DNA of 64,000 nucleotides from assembly GCA_914767885.1 (NCBI GenBank), contig CAJZBQ010000030.1, forward strand, positions 186,001-250,000, written 5' to 3'. Every line of letters begins with the position of its first letter. The stretch's first letter is position 1. This stretch comes from Blepharisma stoltei. Lineage: Eukaryota; Ciliophora; Heterotrichea; Heterotrichida; Blepharismidae. Positions 36,401 to 47,398 of the stretch are shown in pieces. The position numbers were made by a program, and so were the translations under genes. The notes below the pieces were generated by a model, which saw only the letters and a program-made list of their open reading frames with translations, was not told the DNA's origin and did not search any database.

Positions 36401-39400
36401 CTTCTCTCCCAAGCTCATATCTAAAGTTCCCGCATTATCCATTGCATTATTCGGTTGGAAGTGGCTGGGAAAAAAAGGGTTCCTAAGTCCCAGGACACTC
36501 ACTCCAGACATCTAACTTCGATTGGTCTCACCCTCCATAGGCCCTAGTCAGCCAACAGTTCACCACGGACCTATCAGAATATAGCATTTAATTAAGTATA
36601 TATGCGGGCTGAAGAAGTGCTAAAAGAGATAAGGGAAGCCGTGAAAATAAGCAGGTCAAATTTAAGAGAGCTGTTTTATAGAGCTGATAGAGATAGGAAT
36701 AACTTTTTAAGTTACCAAGAATTTATGGCAGCAATTGTTGATATCTATCCAAGACTTACCCGAAGTGATATGGAAAGATTAGCTAAATACATGGATATTG
36801 ATAATGATGGAAGAATTTATTACCCTGAGTTTACAGCCAAGCTTGAGCAAGAATTTGTATCCTTTATCAGTCTAATTTGTATTTTATCTAAATTTATAAT
36901 AACTAGTCTACAAATACAAAGCAGCACAGCATAGAGTCAATAAATGCAAAAGTCAGCGACTTTATCAAAGCTAACAACATAAGACTAGATGAAATCTTCA
37001 GCAGGCTAGACTACACAGGTGACAAATGCATCCACATAAACCAAATGATCCAAGCCCTTGACTCTTTAAGACTTCCTCTTGCTCCAAATGAGCTTACAGC
37101 ATTGGTCACAGAAAACTCCTTACATAGAACAAGAGACAATAGACTCAGCTATGTCGATTTAATAGAGCGCGTAACAGCAAAAAAGACTGGGACTGACTTA
37201 ATTTATAGCAAAATTAAAGACGTTTGGGATTTACGATCTCTTAATGTAGAGGAGCACTTTAGACAATATGATCTCTATAATGATTTTACAGCTTTTCCTA
37301 ATATTTTATATGAAGCTATATCAAAATCAGGGGCGAATTTAAGCACTGAAGAATATAATCAGCTGCTACAGGCACTGCCTAAAACAAGAGATGGAAGGAT
37401 TCCAATGAGGGAACTTATTAATAGGATTGTGGGAGGAGGCTCTGAGTATTCAGTAAATGTGTATCAGAAAATAAGAAGAGCTGCAGAGCTGAAAAGGGTT
37501 AATTTGTTAGACGCGATGAGAGATTATGATACTTATGGAGATAAAATGATATCAAAAGCCCACTTCAAGACTGTTTGTGACTCATCACAAATACAAATAG
37601 CTGACCGTGAATTAGATGCAATTTGGGCTGATCTCGACAAAACAAAATCTGGGCTTATAAACTATGAAGAGCTTTTCCAAAAAATAGTTCCCCACTTAAC
37701 CAGCCTCCCTCCATCAGCCCCTCGTCTTCCTCCTTCTCAGCAAGCTATGGCTCCTCCACCTCCTCATTGGGCCCAGCAATATCTAAACCAAGTCAAAGAC
37801 TACATAAAAACCCGCAACATGACCTTAAAACAAGTTTTCAGTAAATTTGACTCTGATATGAGCAACAGTGTTTCTCCACAAGAATTCCAATATGCAATGC
37901 AGTCTATTAATGTAAATATGCCTCCTAAAGAAATGCAAAAACTTATCAATGAGCTGGACATTCACAAGGATGGGGTTATATCATTAACTGAGTTTGAAGG
38001 ATTATTCCCTGAGATTGCTCAAGAAGAAAAACATATGACGAGGCTGCTTTTTCAGATTAGGAGCTCAATAGTTACACATAATTTAGATACAAAAACTATT
38101 TTTTCAATGAAAGATAGGGAGTTTCTTGGATATATACAAATTTTTGAGTTTATTGACTGTATAAAGCAAATTTGTCCAGAAATTTCTCCGATTGATTTAA
38201 GGAAGCTTTCATAAATAAAATGGCATTCGGTTCGAGAGAAATTAGCTCTGCTAATTTTCTCTCCCTCATGGAATTTTATTTATAGGGTTAGGTTTTCACT
38301 CGAGAACTTCTGGACAGCAATAGCGGTTTAACTCTGGGGATAACCAGAGGAACTGCTCCTCAGTCCTCTCAAGATTTCGGGGTTTTACCTCTCAGCACAT
38401 CTCCACGGGAAGATGACCCTTAGGCGGAACACGCGCAGGAGCTGAGTCGAGACAAGGGCGACGGCATCGCGCCGGGTGAGACGTGCAGCAAGACTGGTGA
38501 AGCAGGAGTTGATAGAAGGCTTGCCAGGGCTTACCTGTTCCAAGATGGCTCGCCTACGTCACTAGTTTTGCCATAGGTCCTTTTGGGCTGCGGCACTAGA
38601 CACCTTAAACACCAGATAATTAAGTAAGTAAGATTTAAGGAAGCTTTCAGATAATTTTGGAAAGGAAGGAAAAGTTTATTATAATGAATTTATAAGGAAA
38701 TTAGATGAAGATAAGGTCGGGATGGTGAACCTTAAGGTAAGAGAAGCTATAATGTCAAGAAGAATTTCAATGGCCCAAGTCTTTCAGCCATACGACCAAG
38801 GTGACCATTATGTGGCAGCACGTGATATTCGTAGAGCTTTAGACACTTTAAACCTTCCCATCTCTCCAGAAGAGCTTACCTCTCTTGTTCATGATAACAA
38901 TTTATCTAAAAGTCAAGACGGCCGCTTATCTCTAAGAGACTTAATTTCTAGAATCGGGATCAGAGAAATCTTGCCAGACCCCAAGCCAACTCTTTCTCAA
39001 ATTTGTGAAAAAATCCGAAAAGAATGGGACCAGCTGCGAGTCAACCCTGCCCAAGTTTTCAGTGCATTTGACTATGATGGAGACATGCATTTAACAAAGG
39101 CAAATTTCAATCAAGCTTTTATCCACAATAATACGCCTTTGAATGCTCAAGAGCTTGATGCTATTTGGGAAGGAATTAATAAGCTTCCTGATGGCAGAGG
39201 CTCTGCTCAGCATTTAATTAGTCTCATTATGAGGCAGGAATCCCCTAATCAGTCTGTTTTTCTAAAAATCGGCTCTATTGCTGAACAAAGAAGAATAAAC
39301 CTCGGAAATTTGTTTGCTAAATATGACGCAGATATGGATAAAAAAATAACAAGGCCAGAGCTTGAAAAAGCACTTATGGAAATCAGGGTTGGGCTCACTG

Positions 39401-42400
39401 AATTCGAATATCGAGCCATTTTTGCTGAGCTTGATAGAAATAGAGAAGGAAAAATTTTAATCCCAGAGCTAGTTAGCACTATTATGAAAAAGCCAGTCCC
39501 TGTTGATACAATGGAACTGCAATGGGCAGGACCAATATTAAACAGAATAAGAGAATCACTTGCAGCTATGAGAATGGACTGCTTACAGTACTTCAGACGC
39601 TATAATATAGATCCACAAGGTATGATGAATATCAAAGACTTCAGAGATGCTTTATTCAAACTAGGCGTAGACCCTGCATCAATTGAAGGCCAGAGGCTGG
39701 TAAACCAATTTTCAATTCAAAATCAAGGAAAAGCAAATTATGCTGACTTTGAATGGGCAGTCAAAAATATAAGGTCAGTTGGGATCCAGCCACCAGCTCC
39801 ACAATATAGAATCCTCACACAAACAGCTTTAGACCATCTTTACCAATGCCTTGATTTCATAGGAGACTGCATTAAAAAAGATTTTGGAAAGGTAGAAAAT
39901 TTAACTAGAAAAGTAGACCCAAGAAATACAGGGTTTTTTACCTTTGAAGATCTCAAAAGAATTATTGCCCAGGAGCTGAAGACTCCTTCAGAAGAGGATG
40001 TTTTTCAAGGTTTGTGCCTTTTATTGGATGATGGGAGCGGGAAAATTCCGAATATTAGGTTTGGAGATGCTGTGTCTGGAGTAAGAATTGAGCAAGTTAA
40101 AAAGGACCCAAGAGCAATAAATCAAAGAAATTCTCTTCCTGCAGGAGGCATGAATCCAAATACACTTGTACCTCCAAATATGCAACAGCCACCAGGAATG
40201 CTGCAAAGAGCTATAACTGCTCAGGGCCCCAGCCCAGGCCAATTCCAAGTCCAACAAGTATCAGGGACTTTTTCACAAGGTCCTCCAGGAAATCAGCCTC
40301 AAAATCCAAGCCTTGTTAAATTTGATACAATATTTTAAATAAATAGAAAAAAAAATATTTAATCCATAAAAAATGCTAATTAATTCAAAAAATAATATGT
40401 TTTTAAAGCAAAACAATATGACAATAGTAAATCTATTTGGAAGGTCATCAGGAATAATCCTCCGTGACGTTTTCTTGCAATGTCTAAGAAACCAAAACGT
40501 TCCTTTAACACAAGAAGATGTAGAATTCCTCTTAAAAATTTCAGCTGATGCTCAAGATCCTAATAAGACTGATTTAGATAAGCTAAATCAAGCTTTAAGA
40601 CAAACTCAGACAAGGCCTGATATTCGGTCAAATCTCCGGCCACCACAGCCAAATACCCCAAGTCGCCCCCAAATGAATAACTCTAGACAGCAAATGCCAT
40701 CAAGCTCAAATCCTACAATTTTAAGATTAAATGACGAGCTGGTTAGAGCAGGACTTTCTGCTGAAGAAGTCTTTGAAAGATACGACATTGACCAAGATGG
40801 AATTCTCAATAAAGAAGAATTCCTCAAAGCCTGCACTGATTTTGGCTTTAGCGTAGACAGACTTGCTTTGGAAGAAGTTTTCAACCTAATTGATATTTCC
40901 AAAAATGGTCAAATCTCTATCAATGAATTTGCAATGCAAGTTCCTGGAGCACGAATTCAGAATGACCAAAGAGTCCGAAACTTAGACTTAGGCCAGCAAT
41001 TTGACGCAGAAATTAATGAGCTTTTTAAGATGCTGGACATTGATAAAGATGGATTTTTGAATTATAATGAAATTACGCAAGGCTTAAAAGCATATTGTAT
41101 AGTCCCCAATGGTCAACAGCTTAAAGATATGATGAGAAGAATTGACACAAACCAAAACGGGAAAATCGAATGGCAAGAATTCAAAGGGTTTATGGAAGAA
41201 ATGATAAAGAAAAATATCATGGAACAAGAAGACGAACTTCAAGATATGCGCCAAAAATTTCAGCAAGCTGATTTTATGAAGCTAGGCTACTTAACTACTC
41301 CTCAGCTACTGTCAGTTTTCCAGCAAATGGGCTGCGATATCACAGAAGAAGAGCTTTCTCACCTTGTCGCTCTTGCTGATACAAATCATGATGGAAAAAT
41401 TGATATAGCCCATACCTCTATATAGATTTCTTTATAGAGCAAAATGTAATAGACAGTTGAAGGACCAAAACAGACTCTATCAAAGGACAACCTGGATCTC
41501 TATTGCAGGAAGGGTTAAAAATGGCATGCCAATTTTTTTGAAAAGTTTGAACCATTTTGACAATTAAACCAGCCAACTTCTAAAGCATCTATATTATAAG
41601 TATTAATTTTTATTTAAGATCCCTTTTGGACTGAAACTGATAAGTATCTTATCTACCATTTCCTGCTTCCTATAGAATTAAGGTTCAATCAAGTAAATGA
41701 TATTAAATTCAGTGTACATACTCATTATAAAACGGTTTCTTTTGAAGACGCTCAAATATTTTAATTATTTAATATTCACAAAAATTGAAATTGAAAGCTG
41801 ATAAAGATGTTTTTTATAGTCTTTATCTTTTAAATAACTAATAAAAACATTCAATTATATCTTTTGATAAAATTAGATTATTTTTTATGAGCACTAAAAT
41901 AATGTAAATATTTGTCATTCTTAACTTTTATAATAATTATGTACTTTAAATTTGTACTTATTTCTTGCTTTACTTAAATTCTATAGTAAGCTATTTATCA
42001 GCGCCAACCTAAAAGGTATCTTAAATTTAGAATTAATTTAATAATAAAGCCATTTTAAAAAATTGCCGCATTTATTGTCAACTTTGTTCAGACTTGCCAA
42101 CCATTTTTTGAATGGCACGTTTTAACCTTTCTGATATAGAGATCCAGCTTGTCTCTTTGACAGAGTCTGTCTTAGCCATTCAATTGTCTATTGCATTTTT
42201 CTCGATAAAGAAATCTATATAGGGGTATAGGCTATATTGATGAATTTATGCTAATTATGGTTGGCGGAAACCCTGAAGTTTACAATAACGACAAAGCAAG
42301 TGCTGTGCTTTTTAATATCAGAAAAGCAAGAAATATCAATCCTCTTGATTTTCTTAAAGCATTTTCAGGAATGCCAAAGCATTTTATCCCATCTTTTATA

Positions 42401-43872
42401 GCAGAAAGACACAAATTAAAGAAAAACTTACCATCAACCGGCATAACTCCAGCTTTAGATGCTTCAGGGATCCAATTTAGAGATATCAGCAACACAGTGA
42501 CTCAGTCTAAGCTCCAGTCAGCTACACATCTAAAACAAAATGAAATAGAAGCCGGAGGCTATATCATTATGAATAGGGCTTCTGGAATTTCTATCCCAGA
42601 CGCCTCAATTGTGGCTAGGGCTAATATTTTGCGCAGGGTTGTAAGAATAGCCTCTTGGCATACTGATAAAATGGATTTCATAGGAAATACTTGTCATGTA
42701 GAAGCTCAATGGCGTGAAGATATAGAAGACAGATGGGCTTTTGAGCTTCCCCAAGACAAAGAATACAACTTTATAGCTGCCAGAATCGGAAAAGGCTATG
42801 ACCCCTCAAAGGTATTTTTAATCTTTGAATTTATCATCATAATGCTAAAAGACCAAAATTCAGTAGAATTTTCCTGTGGGTTTTCACAGATTTCCTACCA
42901 AAATTTAATGCTGAGAACTGACCATAGAATTCCTATACAAGGAGGCAGCCCAGGAAATCTGCAAGAAGTGTCGACTGAAGATATAAGGACTTATAGGAAA
43001 GGATGGAGACATTTGTTGAAAATGACAGGGCTGAGCTCGGTAAGGTCTGAATTAATGCTAGAATTTAGACAGTTTAGAAGACTAAATATACCAGAACAAG
43101 GGTTATTGGAAAGTCTTCCTAATGTATGTGTAGCAAATAAAGGAGGGCTACAGATGATAAATATATATAGAGAATATGTCGCAAACTTGTTTTCACAGAA
43201 AACTGGACAGGATTTTATACTCCCCAACGTAGCTGATCCATTTTTGACACAGTTCCCAAGGATAATGGATTGCCCTGATACCTGGATGCCACTTATGCAG
43301 CACTGGAATAGTGTGGAGTTTAATAGAGCTATGGGAGCTGCAAGAGATTTGAGCCAATATCATATACAATTGATAAACCTTGTGAAGAAGCTGTATACCA
43401 TAATAAAAACTGAAGAATTTGCTGTAGATGATTATAGAGATTTCCTTTAAGTTGCCCATCACAGTTTATTTGTGCATTTTTTCTTATAAAAATCTATAAT
43501 TATTGAGAATTAGTATATCAATCTACAAAATTCTCTTATGGAATTGTGACTAACAGAGTTGAGCTATACTCGAAGCGGCAAGAACTTGTATGGAAAGCTA
43601 TTAGAGGGGAGCCTGATAAGCAAGCAGCTTATAATTATAAACCTTTTGATGTGGTAGAACTGTCATCAAAGACGCTAATAGATATTGATTTTATTGCAAG
43701 CAGAAAAATCAGAAATATGTCAAGAGGAGGTCTTCAAGATAGCAGAGGACTGAATCGGTCTATGCAAGAGCTCGGGAAGAGATCGACTGCTCAAGATGGG
43801 CTAAGTCAACAGACACCAACTGGTGGGCAAGGAGACACCAGGCTGCAAAGATCAAGAGTATCATTTAAATAA
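30493..43872 (+). CDS. Giant multi-EF-hand protein (about 3,490 residues)
   Basis: One continuous frame once nine inserts are removed, with TGA (31981) as Trp. Residues 1 to about 480 are Pro/Arg/Asp-rich with about ten repeats of the form DDPRNPRRDDPYARQ. The rest is a chain of EF-hand units, at least 18 with a recognisable loop (DKNKDGKISLSEF, DIDNDGRIYYPEF, DIDQDGILNKEEF and others), many separated by a helix and an R-x-x-L-x-x-x-F motif. Several loops have lost acidic ligands, so calcium binding is probably partial. The last 500 residues lack EF-hands (GYIIMNRASG, WREDIEDRWAFE) and fit no family I know; the tail is Ser/Arg-rich. Overall it resembles EFCAB6-type or cortical calcium-binding scaffold proteins, but is much longer. 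The start is 46 bp after the COX10 stop. Confidence 0.85.
31310..31800 (+). repeat. Tandem repeat coding for P/R/D-rich segment
   Basis: About ten imperfect units of 33-66 bp containing GATGACCCATATGCACGA and GACGACCC(C/T)AGAAATCC. They encode the DDPYAR and DDPRNPRR motifs. The repeat leaves all three plus frames and one minus frame open, which explains the spurious overlapping frames here. Confidence 0.9.
32793..32859. other. 65-bp IES in EF-hand gene
   Basis: TA-bounded, almost pure AT. Excision joins Q-D-F-F to K-K-V-R-K-I-S-T-F-L, restoring the helix before an EF-hand. Confidence 0.85.
34530..35033. mobile_element. SINE-like element (beta), copy 2, in EF-hand gene
   Basis: The direct repeat TCTTATCAAATGA (34530-34542 and 35021-35033) flanks a GC-rich 478-bp body homologous to the COX10 copy. 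A GGTTCAGATTC stretch near 34625 resembles a pol III B box, which would fit a tRNA-derived SINE. Removal joins N-D-S-Y-Q-M to T-G-G-M-V. Confidence 0.9.
35547..35838. mobile_element. Class-1 MITE (reverse orientation) in EF-hand gene
   Basis: TAA-bounded. The doubled motif lies at the left end and the core is in reverse orientation (TTAATTTTAAACAG inverted) relative to other copies. Removal joins Q-K-R-L to S-I-K-D-M-F, completing an EF-hand helix. Confidence 0.88.
36027..36602. mobile_element. GC-rich SINE-like IES in EF-hand gene
   Basis: A 574-bp insert, GC-rich like the other retroposon-type elements. TAAGTA occurs at both junctions, and the right end is an AT-rich tail (ATTTAATTAAGTATA). 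TA excision gives V-M-L-S-M-R-A-E-E-V in frame. No sequence relation to the alpha or beta elements was found. Confidence 0.75.
36858..36933. other. Short IES in EF-hand gene
   Basis: A TA-bounded AT-rich insert of about 74 bp. Removal gives E-Q-E-F-V-E-S-I-N-A-K-V in frame. An alternative pair of TAs inside it (36865, 36909) would also keep frame, so the boundaries are uncertain. Confidence 0.65.
38194..38649. mobile_element. SINE-like element (alpha), copy 2, in EF-hand gene
   Basis: The 18-bp direct repeat GATTTAAGGAAGCTTTCA occurs at 38194-38211 and 38632-38649 around a 420-bp body homologous to 26539-26953. A GGTTCGAGAG stretch near the head resembles a B box and the tail is TAAGTAAGTAA. 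Removal joins L-R-K-L-S to D-N-F-G-K, skipping an immediate TAA. Confidence 0.93.
40326..40405. other. Short IES in EF-hand gene (boundaries ambiguous)
   Basis: The frame changes across an AT-rich stretch full of stops. TA pairs 40326/40396 or 40331/40404 both restore the frame into K-Q-N-N-M-T-I-V-N-L. The second block then carries canonical EF-hands, so one gene is likelier than two. Confidence 0.6.
41404..42236. mobile_element. TA-bounded TIR MITE (class 4), long copy, in EF-hand gene
   Basis: Same inverted ends as 29126-29535 (TATAGCC(C/T)ATACC(T/C)CTATATAG...) but 833 bp; the central 430 bp or so is extra AT-rich sequence. Removal rebuilds a perfect EF-hand loop and following helix, DTNHDGKIDIDEFM, which is split across the element. 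Confidence 0.93.
43448..43538. other. Short IES near the 3' end of the EF-hand gene
   Basis: TA-bounded, 89 bp. Excision skips a TAA and joins Y-R-D-F-L to Y-G-I-V-T-N-R-V-E, adding about 110 C-terminal residues before TAA at 43870-43872. Confidence 0.7.
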
Positions 43873-44587
43873 CTAAAATTATTAATTATAGTAGCAAAAG
43901 AAATATGTTGCTCAGCTATATATAGTTATTTCGGAAAGTTATTATAAGCATCTCCCAGGATATGGACTTTATTAAAAGTATAAGTTAAATCCATAAAAAA
44001 TACTTACAATTAACGAGAGCCAATAAACCAAAAATTTGCTTTTCTTGTTTCAGAAAATAATATCTCTCCATAATTGCAATGCTTTAGCAATTGATAATCC
44101 AGGTGGAGAATAAATATATTTTCTTCATAAATAGTAGAATAATTTCATATTAATTTATTAAATTTTATTCGTTATCCTTAATACCTTTGGTGAAAATTTG
44201 AGATCGCTCAATAAAATTAGAGTTTTCTTTAAGCATCTTTATGACTTTATCATGAGACTCTACGAGTATTATCATTTTGAGAAGTGTCGGATAATTCTTC
44301 TTGGATTCTTTAAGAGATGTCAGTACATTTTCAAAAACATAAGCACTTATTGCAAATCCTTTATCTACAGCATCCTTACTCTGAAAAAGGATTAATGATA
44401 ATAAAATCAAACCTTAGTCTCTATAATTAAATAAAAAAATTTTTTACAATTGATTACTATTTTTATTAAATTCCAATATTATGCTTGATATAAACAGTTG
44501 GCGATCTAAAAGATTATGATGATTTTCTTTATATTGATGCAAATTGGAATTTTTTAAAAAAATTAATCTTCGAGAATTTAAACAATA
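43873..44587. other. Region with weak coding signal
   Basis: AT-rich. A minus-strand open frame (44410-44165) of 81 codons reads like a helical protein (FENVLTSLKESKKNYP..LKMIILVES). It could be a 3' exon of the FLYWCH gene reached through an IES, but no clean TA or intron join was found. Nothing else recognised. Confidence 0.4.
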
Positions 44588-44977
44588 TTATTTATATTTG
44601 GAGGAGCTAGCGAACGTATTTGCATACTCAGAATTTTCGAAGAAGACATCAATAGCTGCCTTCTTTGTTTTTCTATCAGTGTTTGCTACATTGATAGCGA
44701 CTTTTCCAATTGCGATTGGGTCTTCAACAAAATTCTTTATATCGACTGAAGGTATGCTCGTTTTAGGAAAATGCTTTCCTCGGTGTTCTTTGGAAATAAA
44801 GTAGGTTTTATTTTTACAGTCGATTGTGATCCTTGAAGGACACTTCGAATGCGAACATTTGAAGTAGATTCTATCTTTGTATGAACTACTTCAGTAATAA
44901 ATATAGTTATCCATAAAATATGAAGTTGAATTATGGAATATATACATTTTGACCTTTTTAGCATATTTAATTTTCAT
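44588..44977 (-). CDS. FLYWCH-type zinc-finger protein
   Basis: A 130-codon frame on the minus strand with one TGA read as Trp. It contains YIYYWSSS..K.RIYFKC, then SKCPSRITID, then EHRGKHF, which is the Y...W.C...C.A.(I/V)....H.H spacing of FLYWCH or transposase-derived WRKY-like fingers. Residues after about 70 show no domain. After the TAA the same frame remains open for about 50 codons (YCLNSRRLIFLKNS), so the end is uncertain. FLYWCH fingers often derive from MULE transposases; here only the finger is present. Confidence 0.55.
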
Positions 44978-45229
44978 ATGGAAATTAAATTTTGGAATAT
45001 CAAAATCATTAAATTTGTAAGAACTATTTTAGAGACTTTTTTTAAACAGACTTGATTTTAAGTTGTGAGAATGCCTATAAAGTACTCGGATCTGTTAATT
45101 TGTCTAAAACATTATTTTTCTTGAGTTTCTCCATTTTATAGATGAGCAATTTTTTCTTTGAATTTTCCAAAATTCTGATAGCTATATTATTGGGCAGATT
45201 ATAAATGAATTTTTTGCTAGCAATGCTTC

Positions 45230-45492
45230 TAACTCCCCCTTTAAATAAAATTTATATATATAAATAAAGTTTTTTTAGAATTTTAAATAATGCCATTTTG
45301 CAATTATTTGAATAGAAAAATTTATAAAAATATATGTTTAAGAATAAATTCAAAGCAATTAGCTAGAGACATCGTTATAATAACTATTGATTATATTTAT
45401 ACAAAAAATTTATAAATATTTTTAATCGCATTAACGCTTTTACTCAAAAATAGGGATTTTCCAAGATTTTACTCGCTCTTAAAGTTGGAGTA
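45230..45492. mobile_element. MITE with class-3-like left end and class-1-like core, intergenic
   Basis: TAA-bounded. The left end is CTCCCCCTTTAAAT (class-3 type) and the right end TTAAAGTTGGAG. The core AATTAGCTAGAGACATCG-TATAATAA matches the class-1 core AATTAGCTCTAGATTTCA-TATAATAA. Lies between the FLYWCH gene and the next gene. Confidence 0.8.
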
Positions 45493-45752
45493 AATATTCA
45501 TAGAAATTGTACCCTATAGTGATTAAGACTTTTTGGATTTCTTCATGATCCACCTATTCTAGAATTGAAAACCCTAACTCATCTAAAAATAGCCTTTAAA
45601 AAAAGCTAAATTAGTCTTATTCTACAGTATAGCAGCTTGTATACCATAAAATTGGTTTCTTATGCTTCATTTAACTCTAAATCCATATCCTTTCATCTGG
45701 ATTCCCAAGTCAACTTTGTCTGTACGCAGCGGATTTGATGCAAATGGTCTAT

Positions 45753-46058
45753 CTATTTAAGGTATTTGGACATCGGCAGCTTCTCTTTCAGCTCTCAAGG
45801 GTATCAACTTGGATAAGCAAGACTCCCTAAAGCCCATTTGGCTGATGTAAAGCTTCCAATATTTTTCTGTCCATAGTTATGTTTCCTTGCTTTGCTGTTA
45901 CTGTAGGATAAATTCACTCACAAAGCCAACTTCATACCAAAAATGAATTCTTGTCCAGAGAAAATCAATCTCAAACAGAGCTATATTTTTCTTTTCTAAC
46001 TCTCCATATCGATTTAATATTAATAATCTTTCATGAATTCTGCTGGAAAACTTATTGA
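45753..46058 (-). CDS. Possible unknown gene overlapping the COQ9 start
   Basis: A frame open from 46058 down to a TAG at 45753-45755, using a 16-nt GT-AG intron (45886-45901) and two TGA Trp codons. It is rich in aromatic residues (FEIDFLWTRIHFWYEVGF; AKWALGSLAYPSWYPWELKE), unlike random AT-rich sequence. No ATG is visible and the upstream end overlaps the COQ9 5' coding region on the other strand. A further in-phase block (45740-45640, GIQMKGYGFRVKW) may belong to it after an unseen join. Function unknown. Confidence 0.4.
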
Positions 46059-46740
46059 GTTAAGAAAGCTTATTTTACTAAAAAGCCAAGAACTTGTCCC
46101 CACCCTTGGATTTTCCCAAAACCTCTTTCAAGTCGCTGCTAAAGAAATCTCAGTGTCACCAGTATCATCAATTTAGGCAATAGTAGGACATCTCTTCCCA
46201 GAAGGCCCGATTGCCCTAGTGCACCATCTTATGGAGTCTTGGCAAGAGCAATTAAATGAAGAATCGTCGTCCCCTAACTTAAAAGTTATGAATACAAAGG
46301 GAAAAGTCTACTTCTACACAAAGAGAAGAATGGAATACATAATTCCTTATAAAAACGTGTGGAAAGAAGCTATGACACTGAGTGCTTCTCCTAGCAATGC
46401 ATTGAATACTACAAGAATTCTTTTAAATACATGGGATACAGTGCTGAATCTGAGCGGAGAAAAGCCATTGCCTTACCATTATGTAATACCACAGTTTTTA
46501 GCGGCAAGAGCTGCATATGGGAAAGCTTATTTGTTTACTGAAGTATATTTTCTTACTGATAGTCCAGACTATAGTAAAACTTGGAGTTTTTTGGAAGGGC
46601 AAATAGACAGTCTATACCTACAAAAAAGTATTGCTAATACATTTTTTGATTTGGCTCAGTTTACGTTGAAAGCGCAGTTTAGAGTGCTTGAAAGCTTTTA
46701 TCCGCAGCCAAGAGTTCATGATAACCCAATAGTAAAATAA
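46034..46740 (+). CDS. COQ9: Ubiquinone biosynthesis protein COQ9
   Basis: ATG 46034, 15-nt intron 46162-46176, TAA 46738-46740, about 230 residues. It follows the COQ9 layout: an N-terminal TetR-like helical part (LVPTLGFSQNLFQVAAKEISVSPAIVGHLFPEGPIALVHHLM) and the C-terminal lipid-binding part with the conserved R-x-EYIIPY-x-x-W-x-EAM..L, WD and Y-F-LTD-S-D-x-x-TW-x-FL motifs. COQ9 binds quinone precursors and presents them to COQ7 on the mitochondrial inner membrane. The usual long presequence is not obvious. Confidence 0.92.
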
Positions 46741-47398
46741 TATAAAAATTTCATTATGATAAGTTTTCATTTTAGGCTCTTTTAAGAATGCTGGTGATAA
46801 GATATCTTTATCGTAGACTTCAAATTATACAGATAGGAGTTTAGGATTGATAGCGTTTTAATTTTTCCTCAGGCTAAAATCAATCAAGTAGAGCTCTCTA
46901 ATTTGATGTTTACGTTAAAGTTATTTTTGCTAGTTTGAGATGAATAAGAACTGAAAGCAGATCAAGGCAAACCAAAAAACCGTAAAATAGTGTAAGGCAA
47001 CAAAATTTAACTATAGTAAAACTGATTGAGAGTTTAATTTTTCGCTAGCATGTTGGGCGAACTTATTGTTCTGGCTTCAGTTAAAACTAGAAAAAAGAAT
47101 TAAGTTGCTCATTTCGCTTAGGACATCGTATAATAATACAGGATATTTAGCGATAAGTAAAAATACAAAACTATTCAGACAGAAAACTCATTCAAGGGCA
47201 GAAAGAAAATAATTAATTTTTCCAAAAAATCTTCACATGGTCTAAGAATTTTCCTCTGAAATTCTATCGCCAGTGATATTTCATTATATATAGCAAATTT
47301 TAATAATACTAGCCATAGATTCTATCAATCCTAATGAGATATCAAAAAAACTGATAGAGTTAGTCATCTAAAATCGCTTAAATTGATTATACATAAAT
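46741..47398. other. Intergenic region
   Basis: AT-rich spacer between COQ9 and the NPC1-like gene. No open frame, repeat or MITE end recognised. Confidence 0.55.

Noticed and set aside
36858-36933. A 50-nt GT-AG intron in the EF-hand gene
   Set aside because: All verified introns are 15-16 nt, so a TA-bounded IES fits better.
43546-43872. Separate small gene starting MTNRVEL
   Set aside because: A TA-bounded 89-bp insert joins it in frame to the preceding EF-hand gene; there is no independent upstream region.
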